DNA of 64,000 nt from Clavelina lepadiformis. Its lineage: Eukaryota; Chordata; Ascidiacea; Aplousobranchia; Clavelinidae. Of the stretch, positions 12,411 through 26,800 are shown piece after piece; position 1 is the first letter of the stretch; each line of letters starts with the position of its first letter. Below the pieces are notes generated by a model. It was not told the origin of the DNA and searched no databases. It saw nothing but the letters and a program-made list of their open reading frames with translations. The position numbers were made by a program, and so were the translations under genes. The stretch covers positions 19,902,001 through 19,966,000 of the forward strand of contig NC_135242.1 in assembly GCF_947623445.1 (NCBI RefSeq), in the 5' to 3' direction.

Positions 12411-13943
12411 AGCAATAAACAATAAAACAATTAAAGTAATAAATCTATAGGTTTTGCAAATACAGAAACTGTAAATACTGTAGAAGTCAATCCGTTTTCA
12501 ATCTATTGCCTGATATCTTCCGCATTGTTTCAACATTGTTCTGCAGCGACCTGGATGGTATTTGTTAGTGCCATTACATCATTCCTTGCAAAAGTGTTTT
12601 TGGTTGAAGTTTATGAGTTTGCTTTTTGATAATTAATGATTCCAATTTTCGATTGATATTTGGAAACTTGATTTGAGTAACTTCATGTGAAGACTCCTTC
12701 TAGCAGATTCCCAGGTTGTTTTCCAGCATCTATTGTGATAAGAAATCGTTATTGGAAATACCCGCTTCTTAACCTTAACACTGATTAAATTAATTATTTA
12801 TCCCTGTCCCGATGAGTCAGCTTTAGCTATATGTATGTCCCATTGTCTAAACATTGTTTTGCTCGCTGCACCTGCTAGGACTCACAGCGTTTTTCATGTC
12901 GAACTTTTTAACTCCCCTCGCTTTCACGTTATATAAGCTCGCACTTCTACCAGCGAGCGCAGTTGGCCGAGTTAATCACCAAAAATAACCGATGAGCTAT
13001 CTAAGTTAGACATGGCGATTGCAATTCAATAGAAATCTTATATGCGTTAATATTACCTATGTTCTTGATTAAACATATTATTGGGAAAGTGTATTGAACC
13101 TATAATGAAAATATTTTCTTGTCAACTATTTCTGTTGTAATATTAAAACCTTTCGGCCGACAAAAGGTTAGTTAGAGTATTCTAACCGCACGCAACAATG
13201 GAGTCAGATGATTACATTCAACAGGTAAATTAAGTAAAGATACTCTCATATTTCTTCGGTTCTACCTCTGCGTTTGGTAAGGTTGCAATACAATCGAAAT
13301 TGGAAACCAATCAACAAGCAAAAAACACCAAGATGCCACAAAATCAATAAAATAGCTAAAGCCCAATTTGTAGACGTTTCTTTCAAATTTTTCCCATTCA
13401 TAAAGACAAAGTAGTTTTTTTATAGTTCAACCATTGCAAATCAACTTATCGTCATGAAATGCTACACTCTTAGTAAGCCAGTATTGGCGGCAGTCACCCA
13501 AACCTATTGTTTGCTTCGTTTCATTGTTTCCAGTTTGTAGAATTGTGAGTAGGCTTTATATTAAATTGTGAAACCCTATATAGCCTACGCTTCACAAGTA
13601 TGGTATTGTGTGGTGTATATCACCGTAGTCAACATTTCTAATTGATATTTAGCTATAGCTGAGCTCCCTTTTAACGTTGAGGCTTATAACTACTAGGCAG
13701 CGTGAAATTCGTTGACGAAGGAATCAAACATTGTTTGTTGTTCCTTTATACTGGGCAGTAAAAGAGATCAACAAACAGTAAGTAATTAGCCTATATGTTG
13801 ACATACATCTTAAAAAGCAAAATGTCAAGCCTTTGATGTTTAAAACCGATTTGCTTTAATTGTGTCGTGCACTGTTTGGCATATTGGTGCCCACAGGTAA
13901 TAAACCAGAAGCTATCAATTATTATAGATCAGGAGCAGCCTAA
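12411..13943. other. Spacer between the two EF-hand genes
   Basis: No independent gene is seen. A short exon-like piece at 13198-13224 (ATG, nine codons, then CAG|GTAAAT) could be an upstream exon of copy 2. It could join in frame only to 13953, whose acceptor is poor, so it is not included in the model. Confidence 0.4.
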
Positions 13944-14955
13944 ATGCAAAAGCAACCCAACATGGAGCGGAGGTCTACTTTTGCGGACTTGCATGAAATA
14001 TTTAATTACTTTGACGTCAATCGAACAAAAACTATAGATCTTGGGTAAGATTAGGTAACTACAATGTCAGTTTTTTTATTGAAGCTTTAACTTTGATCTT
14101 GACTTCTTATTTATTTCTAACATTACTGATGTTATAGAATATAACGCGCAAAAACATTTTCACGTTAAGCAATCTCAGGGTGGCTCTGCCAGCATTAGGA
14201 TTTAATCTCGAAGACGAAGAGTTAGAAGAATTGATAGACTTATTAGAGGTTCAAAATGACACGACACTGAACTTCCGCGAATTCGTTATGGTGGTTGAGC
14301 ATCTAAAAGATCTAAAAGGGGACGAAGAAGAATTGAGGTGAGGATGAGATCTATTTTAAATTGAAAAAACAATTATAATTGTCTGTATGTATATGCACGC
14401 TTGTATACATACATGCAAACATGAATGCATGACGATGAATATCAAAGTCATATTGGCTCTATACCCACCACAGAGATGCCTTCAAATTTCTCCAAGAAAA
14501 AGGTAAAGAAGGATACGTCAACTGCGACGATCTAAAGAAGCTATTAACCAGTGATGACGTAAACATGGACGAAGAAGAAGTTGTACAACTAATTCGGTAA
14601 GAGCTTCTTCTCTGTAATACTTTTAAGGAAAGACCATAATGGAATGTAAGCTTGTAACTACTGGATTGGAAACACTGTTACGCATGGTTATGGTTTTTTC
14701 TAATATCGCTTAAATTGTTGTTGAATCTATTTCATGTGTGCATCTAGTGCATTTGTAGCTTAAGCATAAATTTCAAACCTTTTGGAAACGATTTACATTT
14801 ATCTCGATCAAACTTATTTTTAACGTTTAAGCGTTGCTGATGCCCTTGACACCGGATTCATTAAGTATGATGAATTTATTCAAACTATAATGGGTAACCG
14901 GGACACCACTTCGACAGCATCTGCTGATCGGTCCGGACCATCCAGCGCACCATGA
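13944..14955 (+). CDS. Degenerate four-EF-hand protein, calmodulin/troponin C-like (copy 2)
   Basis: Four exons: 13944-14044, 14170-14337, 14474-14596 and 14832-14955. They total 516 nt, or 171 aa. It is a tandem paralogue of the gene at 11.0-12.3 kb: all three introns are phase 2 at the same places, exon 2 is 168 nt in both, and the blocks ALGFN and VMVVEHLKD or its close variant are shared. EF loops are degraded. Loop 1 is DVNRTKTIDLGN, loop 2 is EVQNDTTLNFRE with most ligands lost, unit 3 has KEGYVNCDD, and loop 4 is DALDTGFIKYDE. It lacks the long C-terminal extension of copy 1 and ends in a short Ser/Thr-rich tail. Few canonical Ca ligands remain, so weak or no calcium binding is inferred. 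Confidence 0.8.
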
Positions 14956-16106
14956 CACCAAGTGACCTCACGGAACAAAGCAATAATTATTTCCTGACTG
15001 GGAAAAGCCAATGAAAGTACTCAGTTTTCTTCTTGTCAGGGGTGAAATTTCTTTGTTGTCACGCAGATGATTAAGTTTTTACGTCTCAATACATGAAAAC
15101 TACTGGGCAGTCGCCGACCTCGACAAGAGTCTTTAGCCCATTGTCAGCAACTGTCACCGTCACAAAGCAATCTCTGTTTGCACCCTAACCACCTTCACAC
15201 TTCCTCATTGGTGACCAGCGACCTTGAGCGTGCAAGAACGTTTTCTTCCAGCAATGGGAAGATCCGGCAAGGCAAGCAAATCACGAGGTTCCTCAAGCTC
15301 TTTATGGATATGTCCAACTCTAACCAGCATCAATCTGTAACCCTACCGCCATTCTGGTATTTTAAAAAAGATTGCCTTTGTTAATATTGATATGAAGGCA
15401 GTTTTCTTAAAAAAAAGAAAACCATACGATGACTGCCTAGTGCCTCTACTATATTTTTGTCTTTGTGGTATAAAATTTTAATGTATTTTATGTAACCAAC
15501 AGTTATTTTTGGCGTTACTACCATATAACAATTATCCTGCAATACAGTAGTCTGTTGCATATATTCAAAAAAGTTATTAAGTTACTGCATCCTTGTTTTA
15601 TTACGATAAGCGTATACTGTAAACCGAAGCCTATAGCTGACGCGATAGTTAAAAAAATGTAAGTTTACTAAGAACAATATTTACGCTGGATAACAATTAC
15701 GGCTTTGATATGCGTTAACAAAATTTATTTCATAAATAATAAAGAGCATTCAGGATATTGTAAATACAGAAAAGGTCATTCATAACGAAGAAACAAGATT
15801 ACTGTCATGTGATGACAATTCTGTTCTATAATGAACATAAATTATTCTCTCTATAAGCCTGACTTGATTAGCTGTATAGATATAGGCCAAAGCATTAAAA
15901 ACACGATAACAGGCAAGCAACCAACAAAAAATTCATAAACATCTTTTATAGGAGACAGCAAGCAATAATATGAGATAGCACTTGATAATGAAAGTAACAC
16001 TGCATTTTTGCACATTAGAAAATAAATAATAAAAATAATTTCTTATTGCTAAAACTCAGTTTAAAAGCGTTAGTCTACACCTATTTCTAAGTTTCGAGTC
16101 TCAATT

Positions 16107-17863
16107 TCAATCCTGGGAATCCTTCAGTGTCTTCATAAAATTGTTGAATTGATTTTGCTCCAAAGTAGTCATTAACTTGTTTAAAGCGTATATCTGAAAA
16201 ATAATAACACGATAAAGACATTCGTTTTTACTAGTTTAGGCAAAGTTATGTCAAAACCCCAGAAAGGAAGTAAATATATTCGTGTTATATAAATATAAGT
16301 AAATATATCTGCAATCATATTGTCATTTACCCTTTTTCTTTGCTCTTGCTTTTGCTGGTCCAGTTGTTCTTTTTCCAAAACCTTAGCTGCCTGTTGCTTC
16401 CTAAATTCCGTTCGTTTTTGTTCCTTTTCGATTTGCTCGGTTATTAATTGATAATTATTGCCATAGTGATGAATTAAGTTAAGTCTGTCACTCAAAGTTT
16501 TTCCAGTCTGCTTGCAAAATAAAACATGTTTACTCCGACAAAGTAGGTGAGACAAAGTTGTTTATAATTTCAACAATCGATCACTTACCTTTTTCCATTC
16601 TTTTTCATTTACAACACCAAAGGTTTTGCCTAAAAAAGTATTAACAGATTAGCACATTACTACCTAGAATCGCGGTGCCTTATCTACTTGTTTTGCAGTT
16701 TTACATCTGCTACGTATTGTATATAGGCTACCTCCGTAAACTTGAATGATTGCTTTTCGTTGTTCCGCTTTGTTTAATTTGTCTGGCAGGGAAGTGATTT
16801 GTGACAGCTTAACTGTTGGCGTGGGAGGCAAAAGAATTCCCTCCTTTCGTTTCGTTGATGACATAATTGCACTTACTGTGGACTGTCTAGCATCGGGCAT
16901 GGACCAGCAGGCGTTCCTTTTAGGTTGCCGGTACGGAGATCGGTCAAGATTTCGGTAATTGTGCAAACGGTCAACGGCTGGTTTTAGCTGATTTTGGTTG
17001 ACCGATTCACCTATTCTAGGAGGAAGGGCAAGCTCAGCGGAACTTCTACGTTGATTGACATCACTTGTCTGGCGATAACCATACGAAGATCTACTTCCTT
17101 CAGTCCTATATCCCACGATGGTAGACGCAGTGCTTCGCAAATTGATGCAAGTTCCTGATTTATCAAGGTTAGGCTTATTGCTAGCTATCTCCGACGTGTA
17201 AACTGTAAAGCAAGAACTCAGTTCCTTTCTAACAGGTAACATCAAGTCATCGCGATGTTTGCAACCTTGTTTGCTTCCTTTTCGTTTGGATCCGCTTGAT
17301 TTATGCCGCTTTTTCTTCCTGGAATTCGTTCTACGTTTTCCGCTTCTTTTGTGTCGAGACTTAGAGAAGACTTCGTTGCTTTTTTCTAATAAACCTTCAT
17401 TTTCAGATGCAGGTGTACAAGATGTACTTTGCTGGGAGCTGGCATTACATCTTGCAACCTCAGAGTGGTGATGACGGTGCCGTGAAGCTTCTTTTAAAGT
17501 CAACAAGGAATTACTTTTTCGCTTTGATCCCGAAGAGTAGGCTTTTGTTGAGGCTTTTTCAGAGATATCCTCAGAATGAGGCTTAGCATTTGTAGCAGTA
17601 TAAAAGTGACTGGACGAAGCTGCTGCAAGCTCACTGTAACGTTTACTAAGGACACTGTCTTCCTGGATTTTCCTTGTAGAATTTTTCTTCGCAGGAGGCC
17701 TTTCCGTGATAAGCATTTTCGTCGCAACACAATGGTTGATACAGGTCTTGTTTAAAGCTGGTTCACATTTTGTTTTTAAAGCAAACGATGACGAAGAACG
17801 GTAAGTAGAAAACTTTGGAACTGAAACAAGTGGTTTGGTGTTTGTGAGAATCTTGACATCCAT
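16107..17863 (-). CDS. Basic Ser/Lys-rich protein with C-terminal coiled coil, 479 aa
   Basis: Four exons: 17863-16732, 16629-16589, 16510-16331 and 16193-16107. Phases are 1, 0 and 0, total 1440 nt. The large first exon encodes a low-complexity Ser/Arg/Lys-rich region with a strongly basic stretch around residues 165-200 (RHKRSGKRRTNSRKKKRHKS), a likely nuclear-localisation or nucleic-acid/microtubule-binding segment. The C-terminal 110 residues are different: after FGVVNEKEW comes LSDRLNLIHHYG and then a continuous Glu/Lys/Gln-rich helix (EQIEKEQKRTEFRKQQAAK) with coiled-coil character. The conserved look of the C-terminus suggests it carries the family-defining domain, but I do not recognise the family. 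Confidence 0.75.
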
Positions 17864-17899
17864 AAATGGCTGGAGGCTTTTTTATTTTTGCAGGAAGGA

Positions 17900-20800
17900 A
17901 GCTATTATAATACTTTTCATTAAAAGCAGGTAAATTTCTCTTAGCTTGAGTTCAGTATTTATAAACTTTTTTCAACGCAATATACCGGTAAGCACCAGTA
18001 TTATTGAAAAGCCAATATCTTGAAACAAAGATGGGAACATGTAAGATTGACAACGTGCAATTTTAACCTCAAACTACCGTTAAAATGATGTCATACATTC
18101 CCTAACTGCATTAAAATGTTGCTATATATAAACAAGTAAATCAAGCTTATAGGCTACCATAGCCTAACTAAATGAGAGTCCTTCAGACCTAGGCCTAGAA
18201 TAAAAGAGTCTAAACTAACCTAGGCTTAACCGAAGCTTGTTTTTAAACAACTCTGAAAGTTAAGTAAGTCAACTGAATCAAGGCAAAATAATGCTGTAAA
18301 AGTGTGCTATCAATCAAAGTTGAAGTCTTTGTAAAAACCCACATAGCCCGGCATGATCTTTGGCTTCAAGAGTTTGAAGTGGTAGTCATAGATACTTACT
18401 TATTAGCGTCTCTTAGTGACAAAAGTTTATTTTTTTATTGCCGGGTTTGTAAAAAATTATGATAATGTCAAAATATATTGGGACATGTATTTTAAATCAG
18501 TAAACTTATTGCTTGCAACTTATAATTTATTTTAGCCAAAAAATCCTCTAAATGTGAAATAACTTATTATGCTTAATCCTAACGTATTTAACGAAAATTT
18601 GTAATATAAACTGCATTGTAATTTCTTTTAGAATAAAAAATACGTTACAAAATTCTGGGTTATTAGTGTAACATCAAAGGTTTTGAGAATAAATGTGAAA
18701 AAAAGCAATACAAATTTTTTTTAAACCTAACATTCCAGTAAATACTGAGTGTGAATTTAAGAAACATGACAGCTAGGAGTCAGTCTGGACTTCTATACAT
18801 TCTGATAACCAGGTTAAGCAAATATCGATGTTTGTTGGAAAATGTTTTCAGAGTCAACTAGGAACAGGCCATATTCTATGCAGATCTCTCATGACATAAT
18901 GATTAAAAATTTTAGGCACTATAATGTTTGGTGCAAAAAGCAGTTTCAGTAACAATACAAAAATTGTTAGGCTATAGTGGAATTATCTAGTGAATGTTTT
19001 GTAAGCTGCGTAGAGCGTAGGATATCTTTTTTATTGTAAACTGATAAATTAACAACTTTATTAATACAGAAACTTAGGATTTTTTGTATCGTATTTAAAT
19101 CACTGATCGGTTTTATACTTTCCTTAACTGTCGATGAAACCACTGTAAATATAAATTTTAAACTGTGTTAATTGCTTTAATCACTATAAGCTCATCGCTG
19201 GGTCAATTGTGTAAGGCAGACACAATTTGATACTGGATTGGTTATATCTGTAGGCTACCGATACAAGTAATAACTGGTCTTAAATTCAACAAATTCAAAC
19301 GTTAAATTATCATCATATTTTTTCTCAAGTTAGGGTTATTCCCATCATCACAACATTGTTTTTTTTGTGTACATTATTGAGATTGCGACATATGCGCGTG
19401 AAATACTGGTCGTATTTACATGAATCACGCAGTATAATTGTACACTCCCTATCGTTCTGATTTTATATTTTTGCTGGCCATGGAAACAGTGACGTACTTG
19501 CATTAAATTCCTGTAAAAACAGGAAATATACAAACCAAGCTTTCGAAAACAAGTTTGCCAAATACAAATGTCCACAGTTGTAAAAATTAAGACATCTGTT
19601 TCTCTTGGCAACCAAAAAAAGATTTATACGTCAACGTTTTTATTATGGGTTTCGAGAATAATTTGGTTTGATAATTTTAGTCATAATTATCTGTGTTCGA
19701 AAATACTTTGGTTATAAATAGAATGTGTCATCAACAGCGAATGGGATATTTGAATAACTGTCAGCAAAAATCCCGTCTATGTTGTTCTGAATTGTTCTGA
19801 TCATTACCCAAAGTGCAGCAGGAGTTACGAATGCGAAGGAACTTAGCTGCAGATCCCCAGAACAAATTAAGTTAAGTCACACATTAAACAGTGTTTTTAG
19901 GTCAATAGACAAATAGGGGTTATCTTGCGATGTAGACGAGTTCACGCGTATGTTTGATTTTCGCGAGGAAAGCTTTGATGTCCCTGTGAAATGTGAATTC
20001 TAACTGCGTTACAACTGCTGCAGCCTGCCAGTGGTAATTGAGCAATTTTCTCATAGCAGTAAGTTTAGTGGACGTTTTAATTTGATTAGAGTGTTTGCTC
20101 TTTGAAAAAAAAAAACGTTTTAAACCTGAAGATTACAACGTGTCAGTTTCCTCATTTGAGTGTTTTTTATTGTTGGGTTTCAGGCTAGGCTACACCACTG
20201 TTCTTGAGGGCGGGATATCGATTTCATGCGAATTATAGCAAATTCTATCTAAAAGTGACTTTTATTAAGTCAATATCGTTGAAAGAAAACTAAATCCCTC
20301 GCGTAATAATAAATAACGAAGTCCAGTCATCTTCCTTCATAGGACGTTGTAATCATATTATTCCATCGCATATTTGATTACATATGAGCAAAAATTTAAC
20401 TGGACATAGTCAATCGTGCTTACGTCATGTCATACTCTTTTCTTACGTCATTCTTAAGTTTCGAATATTTCATAAACAATCTCATAATCTAAAACGTCGA
20501 TGGAAAATAATACCCAGGAGATGATTTTTTGCTTTGATTAAAACGGATTATTTAATCCTCAGATAACGGTCGCTTATTGTCTAACGTATATAAAATTCAT
20601 ATTCGTTCCATCTGCTTGCAAATATACAACTATAATAATAATAAATTAATTAGAACGCCAGGTTTATGAGCAGGTTGTATTAAGAAGAAAAATCTGACTT
20701 CCCAAAGGATTTCTGGCGTCGTACGATTGATTGTAGCGGTCTCCAGGGTTTTAAGATTCGAAAAGAAATAGAAAAACAAACGGTAAGTCGAACTAATAAA

Positions 20801-23800
20801 AAAACCACACATCTTGTATATGCTGCGTTTGCGTTTTATTCAAATAAGAAAAGAAATATTCCGCAAAAGGTTGAAAGTTCATCAAAATCGCACCAATTGT
20901 CTAATTATATATGTATATAGTAGTTTATATAATTTTACAGTCAGCATTTGCCAAGTTGGGAATTTACTTTCTGAAAAGGCGTGATACACTCCGAGTGTTT
21001 ATCCATATGTTATGGTATTTGTCATAATCGTTGTCACCTGTGTGTGTAGATCGTATATATCAGTTAGGATTTATACTTCAAACTGTTTACAGTTTACGCT
21101 CGTAATTTTCGTGTAACAGCATCGCGACACCCAGGAAATGAGTCTTTCGTTAGATAGCTTACCTTCTTATTTTTGAATTTGGTTCTAAACGGCAAAGACT
21201 GAAAAATAAGCCTTTCCCTATTTCTAAGAACGAATCTGTGCGTTTTATGACGTTGCTGGGACACAAGAAATATTTATTTGTTGTCAAAATGCAATTACTT
21301 TTGACCGGCATACGAACCACAGCGTCTCAAACAGATCTAAACACAAAGTAGTTTACAAACCTCGATAAACGTTGTGATGTCTGTGCACTTGTTTATGATT
21401 AGCCATTGTTTGTTTTAAAGTCCACACGTTTCTTATTTTTAGGCTGACCTCTCCCGAGCCGCGCTAACCAAGAAAGGGTTTCATCAGCAAAACATCTAAG
21501 CTATAATTAGAAAGGGATTACAGGCGTTGACCGTATTAGGGAAAGTCGTCACCAGGACTGGTCAAAAGTTGTGCTTCCTTTCTCCATTATTAAAGATTTT
21601 ACGATCGTGCTACAACTCAACGAAATTAACCGGATCTCTAACTTTAATTTCTTTACTCAATCCTGGTCATTGACCGCGTTGTGAGATTGTCAAAGTTGGT
21701 TCATATTTGAGAAAAGTGCTGGTGTGAGTTGAAGGATGGTTGGGACGGTAATTACCGCCCAGTCAAACGTCGGAAGCGTGCCTTCAAATTCAGTCAATGT
21801 AATATAATTTTAGATTACGATGATGAGCTTTTACTGATATGCGGTCTGAAAACGTGTCAAAATCGTGGATAACAAACCCATAACAAGTACAAGATACGAG
21901 AAATATTTCTAAAAGGAGAAGGTGACAATCTGCTTTTGATGCTGCATTTTGCGTGATTTTAGATTTCACAGCGCACCTTGGGCGCGAAATTTGATACCGA
22001 CAGAAACAAAAGCTTTTTCGCGTGTTAATTGCCCAAGCCCGAATAAAATATTAAACGCAAAAACAGCGGAAATCGTACCTAAACTAGAACTAGACTAAAG
22101 AGGACCTGGCGCTGAGATACTTTGAAAAGCGGCCTCATGATTGCTGCGAACTTCTGTTTTGAAGTTAAATGCCAGTAGAAACTTCATTGTTTCGGACGTC
22201 CGCGCAATAAAGGCAATCCAATCCCATAGCTATACAGGCAGTTAAATCAACACGCTCATTCTAATCAGGACGTTATAAGGTGAAAAAGGTATCAGTTGTA
22301 ACCAAAAACTATGCAGAGAATCGGCCCTTGATATTTGAGTGGAAATAATTGTCCTCATTATTGAGTAAGCTGTTTATCGTACCAAAGATAAGATTGCGAA
22401 CTGTCTTTGTGCGCGTGTGTGCCATGCAAGGAGAATATTTGGGCATCGCCGATAGCATGGCCAGCTATAACAACAGACAAAAAAGATTTACGTTTAAAAA
22501 CAATGATGTAATCAGGTGATGCAAGACTTTAAGTACACGACGCTTGCATAAGGATACTTGTCTGGTATTTAGCATAACACACAGGTAATACAAACGTTAG
22601 GATGACCTAATGATCGACTATAATGCTATTGTTTCATGAACAGTTTTTTGCCATGATGATCCGAAGAAGCAGGCAATCATTTTCGTGGAAACCTGCAGCC
22701 TTGATGTTTCGTATATTGATTTACGCTGACCCTATATATGCTCAGATGATGATGTTATCACTTTTGTATAGTTATTGAGTTAACATGTCAACCGTAGACA
22801 TGTTATTAGACCGGTCTAAGTTTTTCGGTCGTAATACGAGAGGTGATGTCACGTGGCATAATTCTAATAATGTTCCCTCCACCAAATCTTGAAACATATA
22901 AACACCAGTCTTAAAACTTTTCTTGTCTATATGTTAATTAAAGGACTGAAGATGACCGAAAGGGTAATTTCCAGTTAGAAGTCTAATAACGACGCTTACC
23001 TTTTGTGGCAGGGGACACAAGTTTCCTGCAATATAACAGTGACACCAATGTTTGCTAAATCCTATCTTTGGTTTTAAAATGCAAGATAATGTTTGTTGTT
23101 AACTGTCAAAACGCTTGCCATCCATACGTGGACATTTGTCGATTTTCAAATTGTTTTGATTACATATGCACTTCATTAATTTCTCAAATAGACATTTGTG
23201 ATAGCATAATACATATAAAGTGATCATAGGAACAGTATAACAGCCTGTCTGTTCTACAAAATTTAAAATTGCCTTGTTTGAAACGTTTCTATCACATTGA
23301 GTCGTTTTGTCGCTTTTCCAAAACAGTGCTTGTGACCTACCTTAAGATGAAACTTTTAATGCATCAAAATTGAACGTCACCTTTTTAGATCTTATCTTAG
23401 TAGCATATATATCATCTAAAGCCGACGAGTTGAAATTAAGGCTGCAAATACCCCAATATCCGCATATCCCAATAACGACCTGAAATATTAATGGCATTTC
23501 GTCCGGTTAAGCATGTCCTTCTCCATTAGCATTGGTATCATTAAAGATATTGAGCAGCTGCAAGATGCAGCAAAAGTTTTCTTTCTTGTATTGAAGTACT
23601 TCGAAGTTCTTCGTTTATGGAGTTTAGTGAAGTTCACTTCATGTGAGTCAGTGATTGTGGGTTTATACATCACGAATTAGACTACCGGTAGGTTAGAAGT
23701 TCAGATTTTGCTTGTCGTTGATCGAATTGGGCTTGTGAAACGTAACTTCAGACGTAAATAAAATTTTTCCGTTGTTCTACCTCAGGAAAGTGGTACGCAT

Positions 23801-26800
23801 TGAAGCTCAATCGCTGTAGATGCTCGCTTGTGTATGTCAGTGATTTTTTAAAACTCGATTGCCACACCTTTGTGTAATTTCATATTGCGACCGCTGATTC
23901 GTAGTACCATTATGAAAACACCTCTTTATTTATGGCGCATGGCATATGTGTTGCTTATCTTTTAGCCAGGGGCTAGAATTGTGGAAACTGCTGAGCAAAT
24001 GCACATATAATAAGTCAGCAAAAATTAAATCCCGTAATCTTGCGCAATTGCAATGTTGTAAGCTTTTTTCGACAAAAGATTTAGAACGCAACTGTGTTTG
24101 TACTGTCGTAAAATTCTGTTTTTGCCCAGTAAGGAAGATTTTGTTTTTGTGCGTGTTTGCATAAAAGCTTATGCACAGTTGTGTTCCATTCAGTATTCGC
24201 TGGTGAATGGAGGTTATTGGCTTGAAATCGACAGTAGCAGTTGAAGGTTTTGTCAATGAATTGGACACATTCATTGTACTTGAACTCTATAAAAAATATC
24301 ACGGAATTTTATTTATATGTAGGCTACTTCCGTTGTTGTCGTTGATACGTCGAAATTTTTGGGCTCAGGGCGATTACAAAATTATACTAAAATCCTATTT
24401 TTTTCCAAAGGCGTCATAGTATTTTTCGTGGTTTCGAGTTTTCGATAATATTTCCTGAAAATAATTAAGTTCAGACGATTTTTGTTTTGTATTTGGGAGC
24501 AAGAACATTGAGCCTATCTGTTAATTACAAAATATATAAGAAAAACTCCAACAAGTGTAGATCAACTTTAGATTTTGAGGTATAGTGTTTGCAACTCGGT
24601 TGTTGCAGTGTCAAGTACAACGTAGATATAGATACTAGTAATCAACTAGTAAAGCCTAGTTGAGTCTGTGCAGTATAGTTCTATGTAGTTTTTACGTTGT
24701 TACTGTTTACTTGACATTATTTGTCGCATAAACAATGTCATTTCGGCTTATGAAGCACTTTGTGCCCATATTCAGACACTAAACTGGAAAATAATTCTTT
24801 GGAAAATCGGTCAATTTTTATGTTGTTTTATTATTTATTAGCGTTTTATTGCGCTAGGGTTACGTTGAGTCATATTTCCATCATCGCCCTAACGCTTATT
24901 TACTCTTTGAACCGCTTTTTCTCTTTGAAGGGGCGCAAACAACGAAAGTTGCAAAAACGTTATTGATCACGTGAACTGTGTGAGTCAGTATATTAAGGCT
25001 TGTAATGTTCCATGAGGCTGGCCATTAACAAAGAGACTCCGTGGAAAATAATTATCTTTAAAACACTTACAGTGCCTAATTTGAACCACAGTCTTTATCT
25101 GAGTTTGTCTGGGAAAATTGCACATTGAATATCCGGAATTTCAGCTAGCAGTGATGTAGCAGTTTGAGTGATAACATTAAATTGTCCGGAGCGAACGTTT
25201 GAACATTGCGGTATAGCCGAGGACTTAATCATGGCATACAGAGTTAAAACGTTAAATGATATGGCTAATTGCAGGCTGGTGATAAAGAAACTAAATTTGC
25301 AGGTTTGGCAGGTTTCCTTTTTAAAATTACTTTCTCACGCGGCCTACAGGTCAAATATTCATCAAGATTTCACTTCGTGGTACACAGCTTATTATATTCG
25401 TATTCATTGCTTATTATAACTAGAACAATACATAAGTTCTGTTCGATGCAGGTGGCGAGCTTAGACGTGTCAGCTTGTTTGTGCCAAGTTTGACTTTCAT
25501 TTGTGAAAAGTTTTTAATTCAAAAATCCTTTGTTTTGCGGCGGCCCGCGAACCTACGCATTCGCACAAGGAACTTGGCAAACCGCAAACAACGCAGACCC
25601 TAGGACGGTTCTAGTTTGTGGTCAGTGGGGAAAAAATAAGACCGTTGACAAAGTCAAGAGAGCACGGTTTAATTTGTACGATCTTTCCTTACGGGTTACA
25701 CTTGTGTGGACGTCATCAACATCATAAAAGTATTAGAAAAAGTGGAGATGTATGTAAACAATTGCTTTTACAAGCGTGTTGCTAGCTTACAAAAGTGCAG
25801 TTGTGCAGTAAGCGTGCTGATGCACAGATAACAGTATAGTTCATGTAATTTAAGCAAATATGTTGAGCCTACAGTTTATAGCAGCTGCCTGTTGATTATA
25901 TTTGGTCCACAAATGCAAGAATGTCAGAGTAAAAACACAAAATTTCATTTGTAAGATAAACGTTAATTCCATTTTCCTCCGTTTTCAAGTAGCGAGGAGC
26001 AGAGGCTTCCCGTGTCGATGTAGAACAGCCGGGTAGCGGCTTACAGAGTTTATCACGTGTCGCAGCTGCCTCGTTTACATAGTTAGGCAAAAGCCGACTC
26101 ATTTACGATGTGCTGATTTATATCTGTAAGCCCGTAACTACGTAAATACTAAACAAAATATAGCGATAATGTACTGTTCGTCCACGAGCCAACGTTATTT
26201 AATTTGGCAAATGCTTGCTTTGTTTTGTAAACTGTAATAACAGGTCGGTGATTGCATTTTTATTGTCGTTTTGAATTTGATTTTGTTAACTGAGCACTTA
26301 CCATTTGTATGGTTTTTACAGGGTCAGACATGCTTGGAAACCACTATTTGTCAAAGGTCTTTTTCGTTTAGTCTCGTTAACCAGAAAATACCGCAAAAGT
26401 ACCATATGCTATACACTTATATAGTCTGGTGAACATCGCCATTGGGAATACACACAACCGCAAAATCTGCAATCACGGTTGTGTTGTTCATCTGCTTTGG
26501 CTTTTAGAGGTCTTGTATAGTGAAAAGTATAAATAAATCAACCGCGGTTCAAGGCTTTTCAGAATTCCGGTTTCTCGTCTTGATAAGTTATGGAGAATTT
26601 TGCCTCTGACAGAGCTCAGGTTTGGGAGAAAAATTACATGTATAGAATGCGGTGTGACCCATTTTAAATTAACGACCGCTTTACGACATTGTTCTGTATG
26701 GTAAAGGAAATCGTCTTCTGGAATCAAAATAGCTGGCTCGCACATCCTATTTTTATCTGACGAGTCACAAACAAAATTTTATTTAAGAATGGTCGCTGAA

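Noticed and set aside
12955-13000. tRNA-like words (GTTGGCCGAGTTAATC) suggesting a SINE head
   Set aside because: No B-box at the right distance and no acceptor stem, so too weak to call.
13198-13224. Mini-exon ATG plus nine codons with a GTAAAT donor before EF-hand copy 2
   Set aside because: It fits in frame only to an acceptor with no pyrimidine tract. The plain ATG at 13944 explains the gene without it.
23930-24302. Overlapping 114- and 73-codon minus-strand frames and their plus-strand shadows
   Set aside because: All frames of the segment are open to some degree and none has protein-like composition or splice context.
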